Positions 6,333-14,600 of a stretch of DNA of 36,573 nucleotides are shown here, piece after piece. Under the pieces are notes generated by a model that ran no database searches, was not told where the DNA came from, and saw nothing but the letters and a program-made list of their open reading frames with translations. The DNA is from an uncultured Prevotellaceae bacterium (GTDB lineage Bacteria; Bacteroidota; Bacteroidia; Bacteroidales; Bacteroidaceae). Position numbers and translations under genes: made by a program. The stretch's first letter is position 1; every line of letters starts with the position of its first letter. Location: the NCBI GenBank assembly GCA_902792685.1, contig CADBAP010000011.1, positions 1 through 36,573 of the forward strand. The letters run 5' to 3'.

Positions 6333-9300
6333 ATGCTTAAAAGATTCTACATTTTCACATTGGTGCTGCTTTGCAGCCTGATGACGGCTTGGGCAGGTGA
6401 TGTAACTGTTAGCCCGACGCTGGATGTTAACTTCCGTACAGCCGCTGGCAATACTGCCTGGAACAGCGGATTCCCCAAGAGTGCTGCCGATGAGGGCAAC
6501 AAAGACTTTGAACTGACCTATGCTGCAGGCCTCTTTGCCCTACAGAAGTATACGGTTCCCGATCTCGCAAATGCTACTAAGCTAGTGCTGACGCTGACTG
6601 TCGGCAGCAAGTCAGGCGTTGATGCCGTCAGACTGTGGGCATTCACCAAGAACGACTGGACAGCAGAAACGGGAGTTGACGACATTGTTCCTCTTGTAAC
6701 AGCACAAACGGGCATTGCTCCACGTGCTACAGAGGGTACAGTCAATAGCCCGCTGGTAACAGGTACAAAGGTGACAGGTAGCAATCCCGCCAAAGCGACA
6801 TTTACCATCACGGGAACGGCTCTGGCTACTATCAAGGCCAACGCTACAGAAGATGGCACCTTTACATTGCTGCTGACGAATAATGATTTGACAAACAGTA
6901 ACAATAAGCGTTCGTACCTTTCAATCAACGACGCCAATGATGAGGCTAACCGTCCAACATTGACAGCTACTATCGAAGCTCCTTCTGTTGTGAATAAGAC
7001 AACAGGTGTGGGCTACGCTACGCTGACAGAAGCTTTCAATGCTGCTGTTGCTGCTGAAACAGATGCGGAACTGGAGGTGAATGCCGACCAGACGCTTTCA
7101 GGTCGTTTGACATTGAACAAAGCTATCGCGATTACCATTACTCCAACTGCCGATATTACCATTAAGGGACAGAAGAACGCAATGTGGTTCCTGGCCAATG
7201 TCAACAATGCTACATTGAAGATTGGTAGTAAGGATCATAAGATTACACTTGACGGTATCAGCGATGACCGCTCAAGCTTTACCAATGTTGATGTAACCCG
7301 TCGTGAGAACAGTACCAAACTCTATCTGACGAATATCGAATTCAAGGACTTCACCTGCGGTGCCAACCATTTGGTAAGTTGTAAGAATGCCGGTGGTGCT
7401 ATCTATCTGGAAGATATCACATTCACCAACTGTTCTTCTACAGATGCACTTATCAGCAACCTTCGTGAGGCCAACGATGCCCTGTTGATGAAAGGTTTCC
7501 TGAATGTAGAGAATTGCACAGGTACTATTATCTATACGGCAAAGAACCGTATCCGCTTGGGAGATCCTGATGGTTCATCCATTTACAACGACTTCTCTGC
7601 ATCCAATGTTATCACAATCAGTTGGGGCGGTACATTTGCAGAAGGAACCAACGTAATCGTGAAAGTTCCGGCTTCTGCAGCTGAGAAATTCCAACTGGTT
7701 AGCGATGAATGGATTTTGGCTCGCAATGCCAACAATGGCGATATGTATATGACCAAGCCTGCTGCACCTACTGCTCAGATTGGCGACCAAACCTATGCTG
7801 ATTTGAAGGCTGCTCTTGATGCTGTTCAAGATGGCGAGACCATTCTCTTGCTCGACAATCAGGAGTTGAGTGCTCGTGTCAATGTGAAGAATATGAGCAT
7901 CACGATTGACGGTAAGGGTAAGACGATTAAGCGTGCAGCAGGTTATGCTAACGGTATGCTGTTCCTGACGCAGAAACCTGATGAGGAGAAGACAACTGCG
8001 CTGACGCTGAAAGATGTGACTATTGACGGCCAGGATGTTGAGGCTACTGCTGCTGTAATGGAGGCTGGTAATAATGGAACTACAACGCTGAATAACGTTA
8101 CTTTCAAGAACTGTAAGAACGTACACGAGACCAATGTTGATGCGGCTATCGTAGTAAACAAGGGTGGTGGTGTGTTGAACATCAATGGTGTAACTTTCAC
8201 CGACTGCTCGGCAACGAAAGAACTGGTATTCGTGGGCACTAATAATGTAACACTCTCTGGCAACAATACGATTGCAAGCATGCTGATGGAGAAGAACACC
8301 GCGATGAAGGTTGACGGCGCCACTGTAACAGCTCCCATCAAACTGGTTACTGATGCAAACCGTATTTTTGGCATGATTGTTGAAGATGGCGATGCTACTC
8401 TGTTTACTTGCGATGACTTCCGTCTCAGTCAACAGCAGGATGGTGTCTACGCAATGCCGTTGGCAAAGGCTCATGCTTTCGCTCATCCTGGATTGCTGCA
8501 TACGGCTGCTGACATTGAGGCTGTAAAGGATCGTCTGGAAACAGAACAGTTGGCCAAGGATGCATATAGTCGTTTGGAAGCTCAGAGTGCAGGTGATGCT
8601 GCTGGTGCTGTAGAATACCTGAAACGTATGGACAAAACCAATTGGGAGCCGATCTATCCAGATTATAACAACTTCGCATGGGCTGCCAATGATGCTAAGC
8701 TGGCTTACGAACTTGCACTGCGCTATCAGCTGAAGGGTAGTACAGCAGCAGCTGATAAGGCTGTAAACATTCTGAACAATTGGGCAACAGTCAATAAGGG
8801 TATCTTGAGACTGAAGGGCTACAACAACAATATCCCTGACCCCAACGAATACCTTATTAGTATTCAGGCATACCAGTTTGCAAATGCTGCTGAATTGCTG
8901 CGCGATTACAATGGTTGGCAGGCTGCTGACTTCGCAAACTTCCAGAACTGGATTCGTCAGACATTTGCTGATGTGGCTATCCTCTTCCTGGAGAACCATC
9001 ACAAGAATGCCAATCCGCTGCACTACTGGCTGAACTGGGACCTGGCTTGTCAGAATGCGCTGCTCTCTGTAGGTGTGCTCTGCGATGATCAAGCACTTGT
9101 TGACTACGCAATCAATTATGCTGTAGCAGGCGAAGGTACTGGTAAGGCAGAGAATGCTATAGTAGCAATTCACAACGATCCTGATTCCAATGAGACTTTG
9201 GCACAATGTCAGGAAAGCGGTCGCGACCAGGGACATGCTACGCTTGATGTCACCTTGCTGGGTGTGCTCTGTCAGACTGCAAGAAACACGGGTGTTGATA

Positions 9301-9782
9301 CTGATTTATTTACTACTTACAAGGCTCTCGAAATGGCTGAGTATGTAGGCAAGTACAACCTGAAGGATGCAACAACAGATGCATTCGTCTATACGACAGT
9401 TCCTTTCACTACTTATAATAATGGTGAGGTAGAGCATACCGCCATCTCAGAAAGTGCTCGCGGTACTGTACGTCCTTGCTGGGAACTCTTCCATGCTTAT
9501 GCGAAGGCAAGTGGTAAGGCTGACCAATACACAGAGGGTTGGGTGAAATACCAGCGCGCCAAGAATGCTTGGGGCGAAGGCGAAAGCACAACAACCGACG
9601 AACTGGGCTTCGGCAGCCTGATGTTCGGTGCAAGCGTTACAACAGGAATCAGCACATTGGACAATTTGACAAATTCACCATTTGACAATAATGCTCCTAT
9701 GTACAACCTCGCTGGTCAGCGTGTAGAAAAGAGCTATAAGGGTGTAGTGATTCAGAATGGCCGTAAATTCATCAACAAATAA
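6333..9782 (+). CDS. Exported multidomain polysaccharide lyase-like protein (beta-helix plus alginate-lyase-like domain)
   Basis: 1149 aa. Signal peptide MLKRFYIFTLVLLCSLMTAW. Residues about 22-215 are a DNRLRE/CBM96-like beta-sandwich (SYLSINDANDEANRPTLTA). Residues about 220-700 form two beta-helix blocks, each opened by a YATLTEAFNAA or YADLKAALDAV motif. From about 717 (HPGLLHTAADIEAVKDRL) to about 1085 is an alpha/alpha-toroid of the alginate lyase superfamily: NPLHYWLNWDLACQNA near 890 and ESGRDQGHATLD near 963 carry His, Asn and Arg residues typical of such lyases. The last 27 residues repeat the MYNLAGQRV...KGVVIQNG tail. Known relatives cleave uronic-acid polysaccharides by beta-elimination; the substrate here is not certain. 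The downstream neighbour attacks rhamnogalacturonan, so a pectin-type or glucuronan target is possible. No small acidic gene follows. Confidence 0.85.
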   Translation: MLKRFYIFTLVLLCSLMTAWAGDVTVSPTLDVNFRTAAGNTAWNSGFPKSAADEGNKDFELTYAAGLFALQKYTVPDLANATKLVLTLTVGSKSGVDAVRLWAFTKNDWTAETGVDDIVPLVTAQTGIAPRATEGTVNSPLVTGTKVTGSNPAKATFTITGTALATIKANATEDGTFTLLLTNNDLTNSNNKRSYLSINDANDEANRPTLTATIEAPSVVNKTTGVGYATLTEAFNAAVAAETDAELEVNADQTLSGRLTLNKAIAITITPTADITIKGQKNAMWFLANVNNATLKIGSKDHKITLDGISDDRSSFTNVDVTRRENSTKLYLTNIEFKDFTCGANHLVSCKNAGGAIYLEDITFTNCSSTDALISNLREANDALLMKGFLNVENCTGTIIYTAKNRIRLGDPDGSSIYNDFSASNVITISWGGTFAEGTNVIVKVPASAAEKFQLVSDEWILARNANNGDMYMTKPAAPTAQIGDQTYADLKAALDAVQDGETILLLDNQELSARVNVKNMSITIDGKGKTIKRAAGYANGMLFLTQKPDEEKTTALTLKDVTIDGQDVEATAAVMEAGNNGTTTLNNVTFKNCKNVHETNVDAAIVVNKGGGVLNINGVTFTDCSATKELVFVGTNNVTLSGNNTIASMLMEKNTAMKVDGATVTAPIKLVTDANRIFGMIVEDGDATLFTCDDFRLSQQQDGVYAMPLAKAHAFAHPGLLHTAADIEAVKDRLETEQLAKDAYSRLEAQSAGDAAGAVEYLKRMDKTNWEPIYPDYNNFAWAANDAKLAYELALRYQLKGSTAAADKAVNILNNWATVNKGILRLKGYNNNIPDPNEYLISIQAYQFANAAELLRDYNGWQAADFANFQNWIRQTFADVAILFLENHHKNANPLHYWLNWDLACQNALLSVGVLCDDQALVDYAINYAVAGEGTGKAENAIVAIHNDPDSNETLAQCQESGRDQGHATLDVTLLGVLCQTARNTGVDTDLFTTYKALEMAEYVGKYNLKDATTDAFVYTTVPFTTYNNGEVEHTAISESARGTVRPCWELFHAYAKASGKADQYTEGWVKYQRAKNAWGEGESTTTDELGFGSLMFGASVTTGISTLDNLTNSPFDNNAPMYNLAGQRVEKSYKGVVIQNGRKFINK

Positions 9783-9860
9783 ATAAAGGTGTAATAAGAA
9801 CCATCCAATTACCGTAAAGGAAAGACTTCATAAGAAATCACTATTTATCGAGTCAAAACA

Positions 9861-9887
9861 AATAAAGGCACCAAAGGTGCCTTTATT
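9861..9887. terminator. Bidirectional terminator between convergent genes
   Basis: AATAAAGGCACC (9861-9872), AAA, GGTGCCTTTATT (9876-9887) is a perfect 12-bp stem whose A/T ends give a U-tract in both directions. It lies between the + strand lyase-like gene and the minus-strand glycosidase gene. Confidence 0.9.
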
Positions 9888-9892
9888 GCATT

Positions 9893-12800
9893 TTATCGAT
9901 TCACCAATTTGAAGTATTCCGTGAGACCAAGAAGGAAGCAGCCAGTACCGTAGTCCTCGAAGTCGGGAACGCTGTCGTAGGTGACGGGCTGACCTGCCGA
10001 GGGGTCTTTTCCCGTTCCCTGGTTCCATGCCAGGAAACCATTGGCGTGAACGCATGTCTTCAACGCTTTCCATGCGAGGTCGCAGGCAGGGCGGTATTTC
10101 TTTTCTTTCAGCAGTCCGTTTTGTATGCCCCATGCCATACCGTAGAGGAAGAGGCTGGTTCCTGTCATCTCCGGATCAGGATAGGTGACTGATGAGACCA
10201 GGCTGGCACGCCAGAAGCCGTCATCGTGCTGACATTTCAGCAGGGCCTCGCTCATCATGATGAAATCCTTTTTTAGTGCCTGATATTCCTGGCTGTCTTT
10301 CGGCAGCAACGACAGGCAGCGTACCAGTGCAGCATATACCCAGCCGTTGCCACGACTCCAATAGCAGTTCTTGCCGTCAACTTCCTTGTAGGGCGGCACA
10401 TAGTCTTTGTCGCGCCACCACAGGCCTTCCTGGGTGTTGAACAGTCCTCCGCCACATTCGTTGCGGGTCCAGTTATAGCTTTTCATCGCATAGTCGAGGT
10501 ATTGGCGGTCTTGGGTGAGCGCATACATCTTGATATATACGGGCATCGCCATCTGAATGGCATCTATCCAGGTCCAGTAATCGACACGTCCCGTTGCCAT
10601 CTGCTTGGCGAGGTTCTCTTGGGTTGGTGCTAACGAACCCTGACCGTTCAGGAGAAAGAATTCGATGTAGGTCTGTTCACAGCACTGGTCGTCGGCATGT
10701 GTGGTCTGGATGCCGTGACGGGGCGTCCACTGATGGAAGTCGGCCCAACGATGCGTGTAGTCCAAGTAGCGTTGCTGCGGGTCTATGCGGTATAGGGCCA
10801 TGAGTCCCTCGTAGTAAACGGCTCTTGTCCACAGGCTGCTGGGGCGTTTCTTGTTGCGTACGAACGTATCCTCTGTGGGGTCGCTGTACTTCTGCATGAA
10901 ATAGTCGTTGGTCTTTCTGGCTGCATCGAGGATATCACTTTCGGACTGGCATATCAGCCGTACCTCACTGTTCAAACCGCTAGGCATCGGTGCCCAGTTT
11001 TCGTAGGTGGTATTCTTGTAATTGATATCAACGACATTGATTTCATTGAACTTGCGCCATTTGTAGCCGAGGCGGTCGAGGTGTGCAATGCGGTTGGCAG
11101 GGAGGTTAGTGACTTCGATGCGTATCTTGTTCTTCCCTTTGTGCAGTAGGTGCTGACAGTCGAGAACGAAAGGTACTGCCCACGCACAGCCGATGAAGGT
11201 ATCGTTGATATAGACGCGGGCTGACTCGCGTACATCGCCTAAGTCGATGAACCAGTTGCAGGCAGCCTGCTGTGCCGTCAGTTTGACGGTGGTGGTATAG
11301 ACGCCTGTGCCCATCGTCACCTTCACTGAGTCGTCGTCGAGCGTCTCCCATCCCACTAACTCTTTCAACCGGAAGGTCTTAGTGACCTTGGGTTTTTCTT
11401 CTTGAAAGGATAAAACCCAATGGGAGAGAGGAAGCGTGGAGAACGAGGGAGCGAGGGAGCGAGTTGAGGGTTGAGGGTTGAGGGTTGAAGTGCGCAGGAT
11501 GCGGCTTTCCCCTGACTTCATATTGACGAATATTCTGCCTCCTTTGATGTCGGCGGTGCTGATGCTGCCGTCGAGGGGTTGGAGCCAATTGGCTTTGGTA
11601 GCTTCAACGGAAAGGGGAATATACGCACAGACATCATGTGGTGTGAGGTTGGCGATAAAATAGTGGTGACCATCGTTGTTTTTCCTGCGGATGAGGCGCA
11701 GTCCATAGTCGCGCTTCATGGCCTCTGGTCGTGCAAAATGCGCCATTTCATCGGCTCGTTCACCATAAATAACATACGGAGAAAGGCGTTGCAGCTGTGC
11801 GGCGAGCTGTGGGTGGATAGTGGTTCCTGTGGGGATGATGAGTGCCTTGTAGGTGGTGCCACCCTCCGTTTTCAGCTGTCCGTTGTCGATGACGACCTTT
11901 TCCAGCAGGCGGTCGCTGATATAGTCGCAGTCATAGCCCAGCGAGTCGATCTTCAGGATGCTGCTGATAAACTCAGGAGCTTTCTCGTCCATCGTGTGGA
12001 TGTCGAACTGCATGAGCAGACCTTCCGCACCCGGTTTCAGGCGTTTCTTCCACATATCGCGTACGGGCAGATATACGAGGAAGTCGTTGTCGGGCTGTCC
12101 TGCCTGCAAGACACGCTGGCAGCGTTCGATATAGTCCATGAGGAACGGTGCATCGCGCCAGATGCTGTTGGTGGGACTCATATCGATGGAGGCATAGAAT
12201 TTCCAGCCTGGCCACGGATCGTCTTGCGGTGAGTAGCAGGTGCCGTGAAAGAACATGTGGTTGACGCCGCAGGTGAACATCAGGTCGAGGTCGGGTTTCA
12301 TCTGTGACAGCGAGGTGCGGAAGTGCTCTGTGAGCCAGGTGAAGGTCTCGCTGGATGTCAGCGGCTTGCCTGTGATATGTGCAGCTGAGGCAGCATATTT
12401 CAGCATCGACACATCGCTGAAGTTCTTGCGTGTCATCCCTGGGTCTGTGCGCAGTCCCTTGATGCCGAAGTCAGACAGGCCGAAGCCTTCTATCTCCGGC
12501 ACATCGACAGAGGCATAGACATCGATGAGGTTGGCGGGTGAGCCGTGAGCTTGGTTACGTGTCTGTACCCCATGACTATGTGCCCATGCTGTCCACTGTT
12601 GTGAGAAGTTTTCCAACAGCATATCGGAGAGCGTCTCGCGATAGTCGCTCAACACCTGATTGCCGTCGTCGATGAGTCCCAGCAGTTCGCGCAGGTGTTC
12701 TTCCAAGCGGTAGCCGCGCCGACGGGCAAACTCGTCGAGGAGGGTGGGTGTCCAATTGGCATGATACACCTCATAGCTGTCGTTGAAGAAGTTGTGGGGA

Positions 12801-13459
12801 TAGGGTGTCTGGGTTTCAGCAAAAGCTTTTTCGAACCGTTCCAGATAATGTTGTACGGCGGTTTTGTCGAAGTGGTCGATGACATATCCTTCGCCGCCTA
12901 GTGCTGCCCGTTTCACCTTTTGCAGGGTGCGACCGATGAACAAGCGTATCACCTGCTCTTTTCCATCAGGAAGTGCATATCGCCGTTCGCATGCCAACGT
13001 CGTAAACGCCTGTTCACGCGGGTTAATGGTCTTCACGGGTTTGGCTCCTGTGGCTACCGTATCGATGAGGAAGACGGCTTTGCAGGCAGCCTCGCTGACG
13101 GGTGTCGTGGGACCGCCAAAAGGCCATCCTGTACCGTTGTTCATATCCACGAGGATGCCGTCGCGCTGTCCTTCGTCTTCCACCACCTGCAGCATCTTCA
13201 TCCATGGAACTGAGAGATAAAGGATTTCATTTTGTGCATTGCCCTGAACGCCGTAGATGGGGGTAATCTCCACGCTGCCGATGCCTGCACGGGCATATTC
13301 CTGCAGACTCTGTCGCAGCTGCTGTTCGTTGACGGCTGATCCTAACCACCACCAGCGGACGCCGGCTTTTGCCTCCGCTTTCTCTTCCGGCCATGATTGT
13401 GAGAATGCCTGTCCACACATCAAGACGCTGACCGCTATGCACAAAAATATTTTCTTCAT
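9893..13459 (-). CDS. Exported GH106 rhamnosidase / GH105 unsaturated uronyl hydrolase fusion
   Basis: 1188 aa with signal peptide MKKIFLCIAVSVLMCGQAFS. Residues about 28-800 match GH106 alpha-L-rhamnosidase: VRWWWLGSAVNEQQL, GIGSVEITPIYG, GYVIDHFDKTAVQHYLERF, FNDSYEVYHANW, and a beta-sandwich ending in FNEINVVDINYKNTTYENW. Residues about 835-1186 match GH105 unsaturated rhamnogalacturonyl hydrolase (RVDYWTWIDAIQMAMP near 960, YWSRGNGWVYAAL near 1035, MTGTSLFLYGMAWG, DYGTGCFLLGLTEY). The two activities act in succession on rhamnogalacturonan I oligosaccharides, so one protein could remove Rha and the unsaturated GalA end. Residues about 656-683 include a linker encoded by a GTTGAGG heptamer repeat (TLNPQPSTRS). 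No SusC/SusD genes are in the window. The stop lies 6 bp beyond a bidirectional terminator. Confidence 0.88.
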   Translation of the reverse strand: MKKIFLCIAVSVLMCGQAFSQSWPEEKAEAKAGVRWWWLGSAVNEQQLRQSLQEYARAGIGSVEITPIYGVQGNAQNEILYLSVPWMKMLQVVEDEGQRDGILVDMNNGTGWPFGGPTTPVSEAACKAVFLIDTVATGAKPVKTINPREQAFTTLACERRYALPDGKEQVIRLFIGRTLQKVKRAALGGEGYVIDHFDKTAVQHYLERFEKAFAETQTPYPHNFFNDSYEVYHANWTPTLLDEFARRRGYRLEEHLRELLGLIDDGNQVLSDYRETLSDMLLENFSQQWTAWAHSHGVQTRNQAHGSPANLIDVYASVDVPEIEGFGLSDFGIKGLRTDPGMTRKNFSDVSMLKYAASAAHITGKPLTSSETFTWLTEHFRTSLSQMKPDLDLMFTCGVNHMFFHGTCYSPQDDPWPGWKFYASIDMSPTNSIWRDAPFLMDYIERCQRVLQAGQPDNDFLVYLPVRDMWKKRLKPGAEGLLMQFDIHTMDEKAPEFISSILKIDSLGYDCDYISDRLLEKVVIDNGQLKTEGGTTYKALIIPTGTTIHPQLAAQLQRLSPYVIYGERADEMAHFARPEAMKRDYGLRLIRRKNNDGHHYFIANLTPHDVCAYIPLSVEATKANWLQPLDGSISTADIKGGRIFVNMKSGESRILRTSTLNPQPSTRSLAPSFSTLPLSHWVLSFQEEKPKVTKTFRLKELVGWETLDDDSVKVTMGTGVYTTTVKLTAQQAACNWFIDLGDVRESARVYINDTFIGCAWAVPFVLDCQHLLHKGKNKIRIEVTNLPANRIAHLDRLGYKWRKFNEINVVDINYKNTTYENWAPMPSGLNSEVRLICQSESDILDAARKTNDYFMQKYSDPTEDTFVRNKKRPSSLWTRAVYYEGLMALYRIDPQQRYLDYTHRWADFHQWTPRHGIQTTHADDQCCEQTYIEFFLLNGQGSLAPTQENLAKQMATGRVDYWTWIDAIQMAMPVYIKMYALTQDRQYLDYAMKSYNWTRNECGGGLFNTQEGLWWRDKDYVPPYKEVDGKNCYWSRGNGWVYAALVRCLSLLPKDSQEYQALKKDFIMMSEALLKCQHDDGFWRASLVSSVTYPDPEMTGTSLFLYGMAWGIQNGLLKEKKYRPACDLAWKALKTCVHANGFLAWNQGTGKDPSAGQPVTYDSVPDFEDYGTGCFLLGLTEYFKLVNR
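11463..11490. repeat. Heptamer tandem repeat (GTTGAGG x4) inside the GH106-GH105 gene
   Basis: Four heptamers GTTGAGG at 11463, 11470, 11477 and 11484 (the last GTTGAAG), in frame, encoding TLNPQPST on the minus strand. Related heptamers are at 468 (CTCAACT) and 17146 (TTGAGAA). Confidence 0.9.
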
Positions 13460-13476
13460 CTTTGACTAATTTTTGG

Positions 13477-13484
13477 CAAAGATA
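13477..13484 (-). promoter_or_regulatory. -7 promoter box of the GH106-GH105 gene
   Basis: The minus strand reads TATCTTTG (TAnnTTTG) 17 bp before the ATG. The nearest TTTG upstream (13505-13502) is 17 bp away, shorter than the usual 19-21, as might fit an activator-dependent promoter. Confidence 0.5.
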
Positions 13485-13511
13485 GATGTTTAGCGATGTC
13501 CCAAAGAACGA

Positions 13512-13543
13512 AAATCGTACAATAACCGATGAAATCGTACAAT
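13512..13543. promoter_or_regulatory. 20-bp-spaced direct repeat, candidate operator
   Basis: AAATCGTACAAT occurs at 13512-13523 and 13532-13543, exactly 20 bp (about two helix turns) apart, about 40-70 bp upstream of the predicted transcription start of the glycosidase gene. This suits an AraC-type or hybrid two-component activator. No regulator is in the window. Confidence 0.45.
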
Positions 13544-13548
13544 CTATC

Positions 13549-13576
13549 GGGTGATGGGTGATAGGTGATAGGTGTT
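13549..13576. repeat. Heptamer tandem repeat (GGGTGAT family) at a stop codon
   Basis: GGGTGAT, GGGTGAT, AGGTGAT, AGGTGTT. The TAA of the threonine-aldolase-like gene (13577-13575 on the minus strand) is formed by the last repeat. Confidence 0.85.
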
Positions 13577-14600
13577 AGAGGATGCGTTCCAGTTCCTTGA
13601 GATCCTCTTCCGTTGTTGACCAGCTGGTGACGAAGCGACAGATGGTGTGCTGGTTGTCGGCCTTGCCCCAGTGTGTGAAGATGACATCCTTTTCCAGTTC
13701 AGCCGCCTTCGCATTGTTGATGATGACGAACTGCTGGTTCGTAGGCGAGTCGATATAGAACCGGTAACCCTTTCGTTTGAACAGGTCGCGCATCTTCTCG
13801 GCCATCACGTTGGCATGACGGGCGATGTCGAAATACAGGTTGTCAGTGAACAGCGCATCAAACTGCAGCCCGTGCAGGCGTCCTTTGGCGATGACCGCTC
13901 CGTGTTGTTTCTGGATGCTGAAGAAATGGTCGTGGGCATTGTTATGGGTGAACACCACCGCCTCGCCGCTCAGCGCTCCCACCTTCGTACCACCGATATA
14001 GAACACGTCGCAGTGCTTGGTGAGGTAGGGCAGGCTGATGTCGTTGCCCGTTGCCGTGAGTCCGTAGCCCAGACGGGCACCGTCCACATACAGCGGAATA
14101 TTGTATTTGCGGCACAGCTGGTAGATGTCGTCGAGTTCCTTGGCCGTATAGAGCGTTCCGTATTCTGTGGGGAAGGTGATATAGACCAATCCAGGATACA
14201 CGGCATGTTCCCGGCTACCGTCGTTCATGTAGTCGTCGAGGTATTTGTCCAGCTCCGTCGGATCCATCTTTCCCTGGTGGTCGCGCAGGGTGATGACCTT
14301 ATGCTCTGTAAACTCGATGGCTCCTGCCTCGTGGGTGTTGATATGTCCGCTATCTACGGCGATGACACCCTCATAGGTATGCAGGATGGAGTCGATGACC
14401 GTTGCGTTGGTCTGTGTGCCGCCTGTCAGGAAGAATACCTGTGCATCGGGCGTACCGCAGGCAGCCTTGATTTTCTCTTTCGCCTGCACACTCCATTTGT
14501 CATCACCATAGCAGAGACTCTGCTCGTTGTTGGTCTCTATCAGGCGTTGCAGCACCTTCGGGTGTGCACCGTTATTATAATCGCATTCAAATGAAATCAT
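13575..14600 (-). CDS. Threonine aldolase-like PLP enzyme
   Basis: 341 aa, fold type I PLP enzyme of the beta-eliminating lyase / threonine aldolase family. Motifs: SFECDYNNGAHPKVL at the start, FFLTGGTQTNATVID, ALHTYEGVIAVDSGHINTHE-like pattern around the substrate loop, PLYVDGARLGYGL (Asp and Arg contacting PLP), and DVFYIGGTKVGALSGEAVVF, where the Lys is the expected PLP Schiff base. Typical reaction: L-threonine or allo-threonine to glycine and acetaldehyde. Its ATG overlaps the argF' stop by 4 bp (14597-14600), so the two are translated together. Why a threonine aldolase is paired with arginine synthesis is not clear. The substrate is not proven from sequence. The stop codon lies in a heptamer repeat. 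Confidence 0.85.
   Translation of the reverse strand: MISFECDYNNGAHPKVLQRLIETNNEQSLCYGDDKWSVQAKEKIKAACGTPDAQVFFLTGGTQTNATVIDSILHTYEGVIAVDSGHINTHEAGAIEFTEHKVITLRDHQGKMDPTELDKYLDDYMNDGSREHAVYPGLVYITFPTEYGTLYTAKELDDIYQLCRKYNIPLYVDGARLGYGLTATGNDISLPYLTKHCDVFYIGGTKVGALSGEAVVFTHNNAHDHFFSIQKQHGAVIAKGRLHGLQFDALFTDNLYFDIARHANVMAEKMRDLFKRKGYRFYIDSPTNQQFVIINNAKAAELEKDVIFTHWGKADNQHTICRFVTSWSTTEEDLKELERIL

Noticed and set aside
7575..9236. 553-codon open frame on the minus strand
   Set aside because: It is fully antisense to the lyase-like gene, has no ribosome binding site or promoter, and its protein is low-complexity and Cys/Ile/Ser-rich, as expected from the complement of an Asn/Ala/Asp-rich gene.
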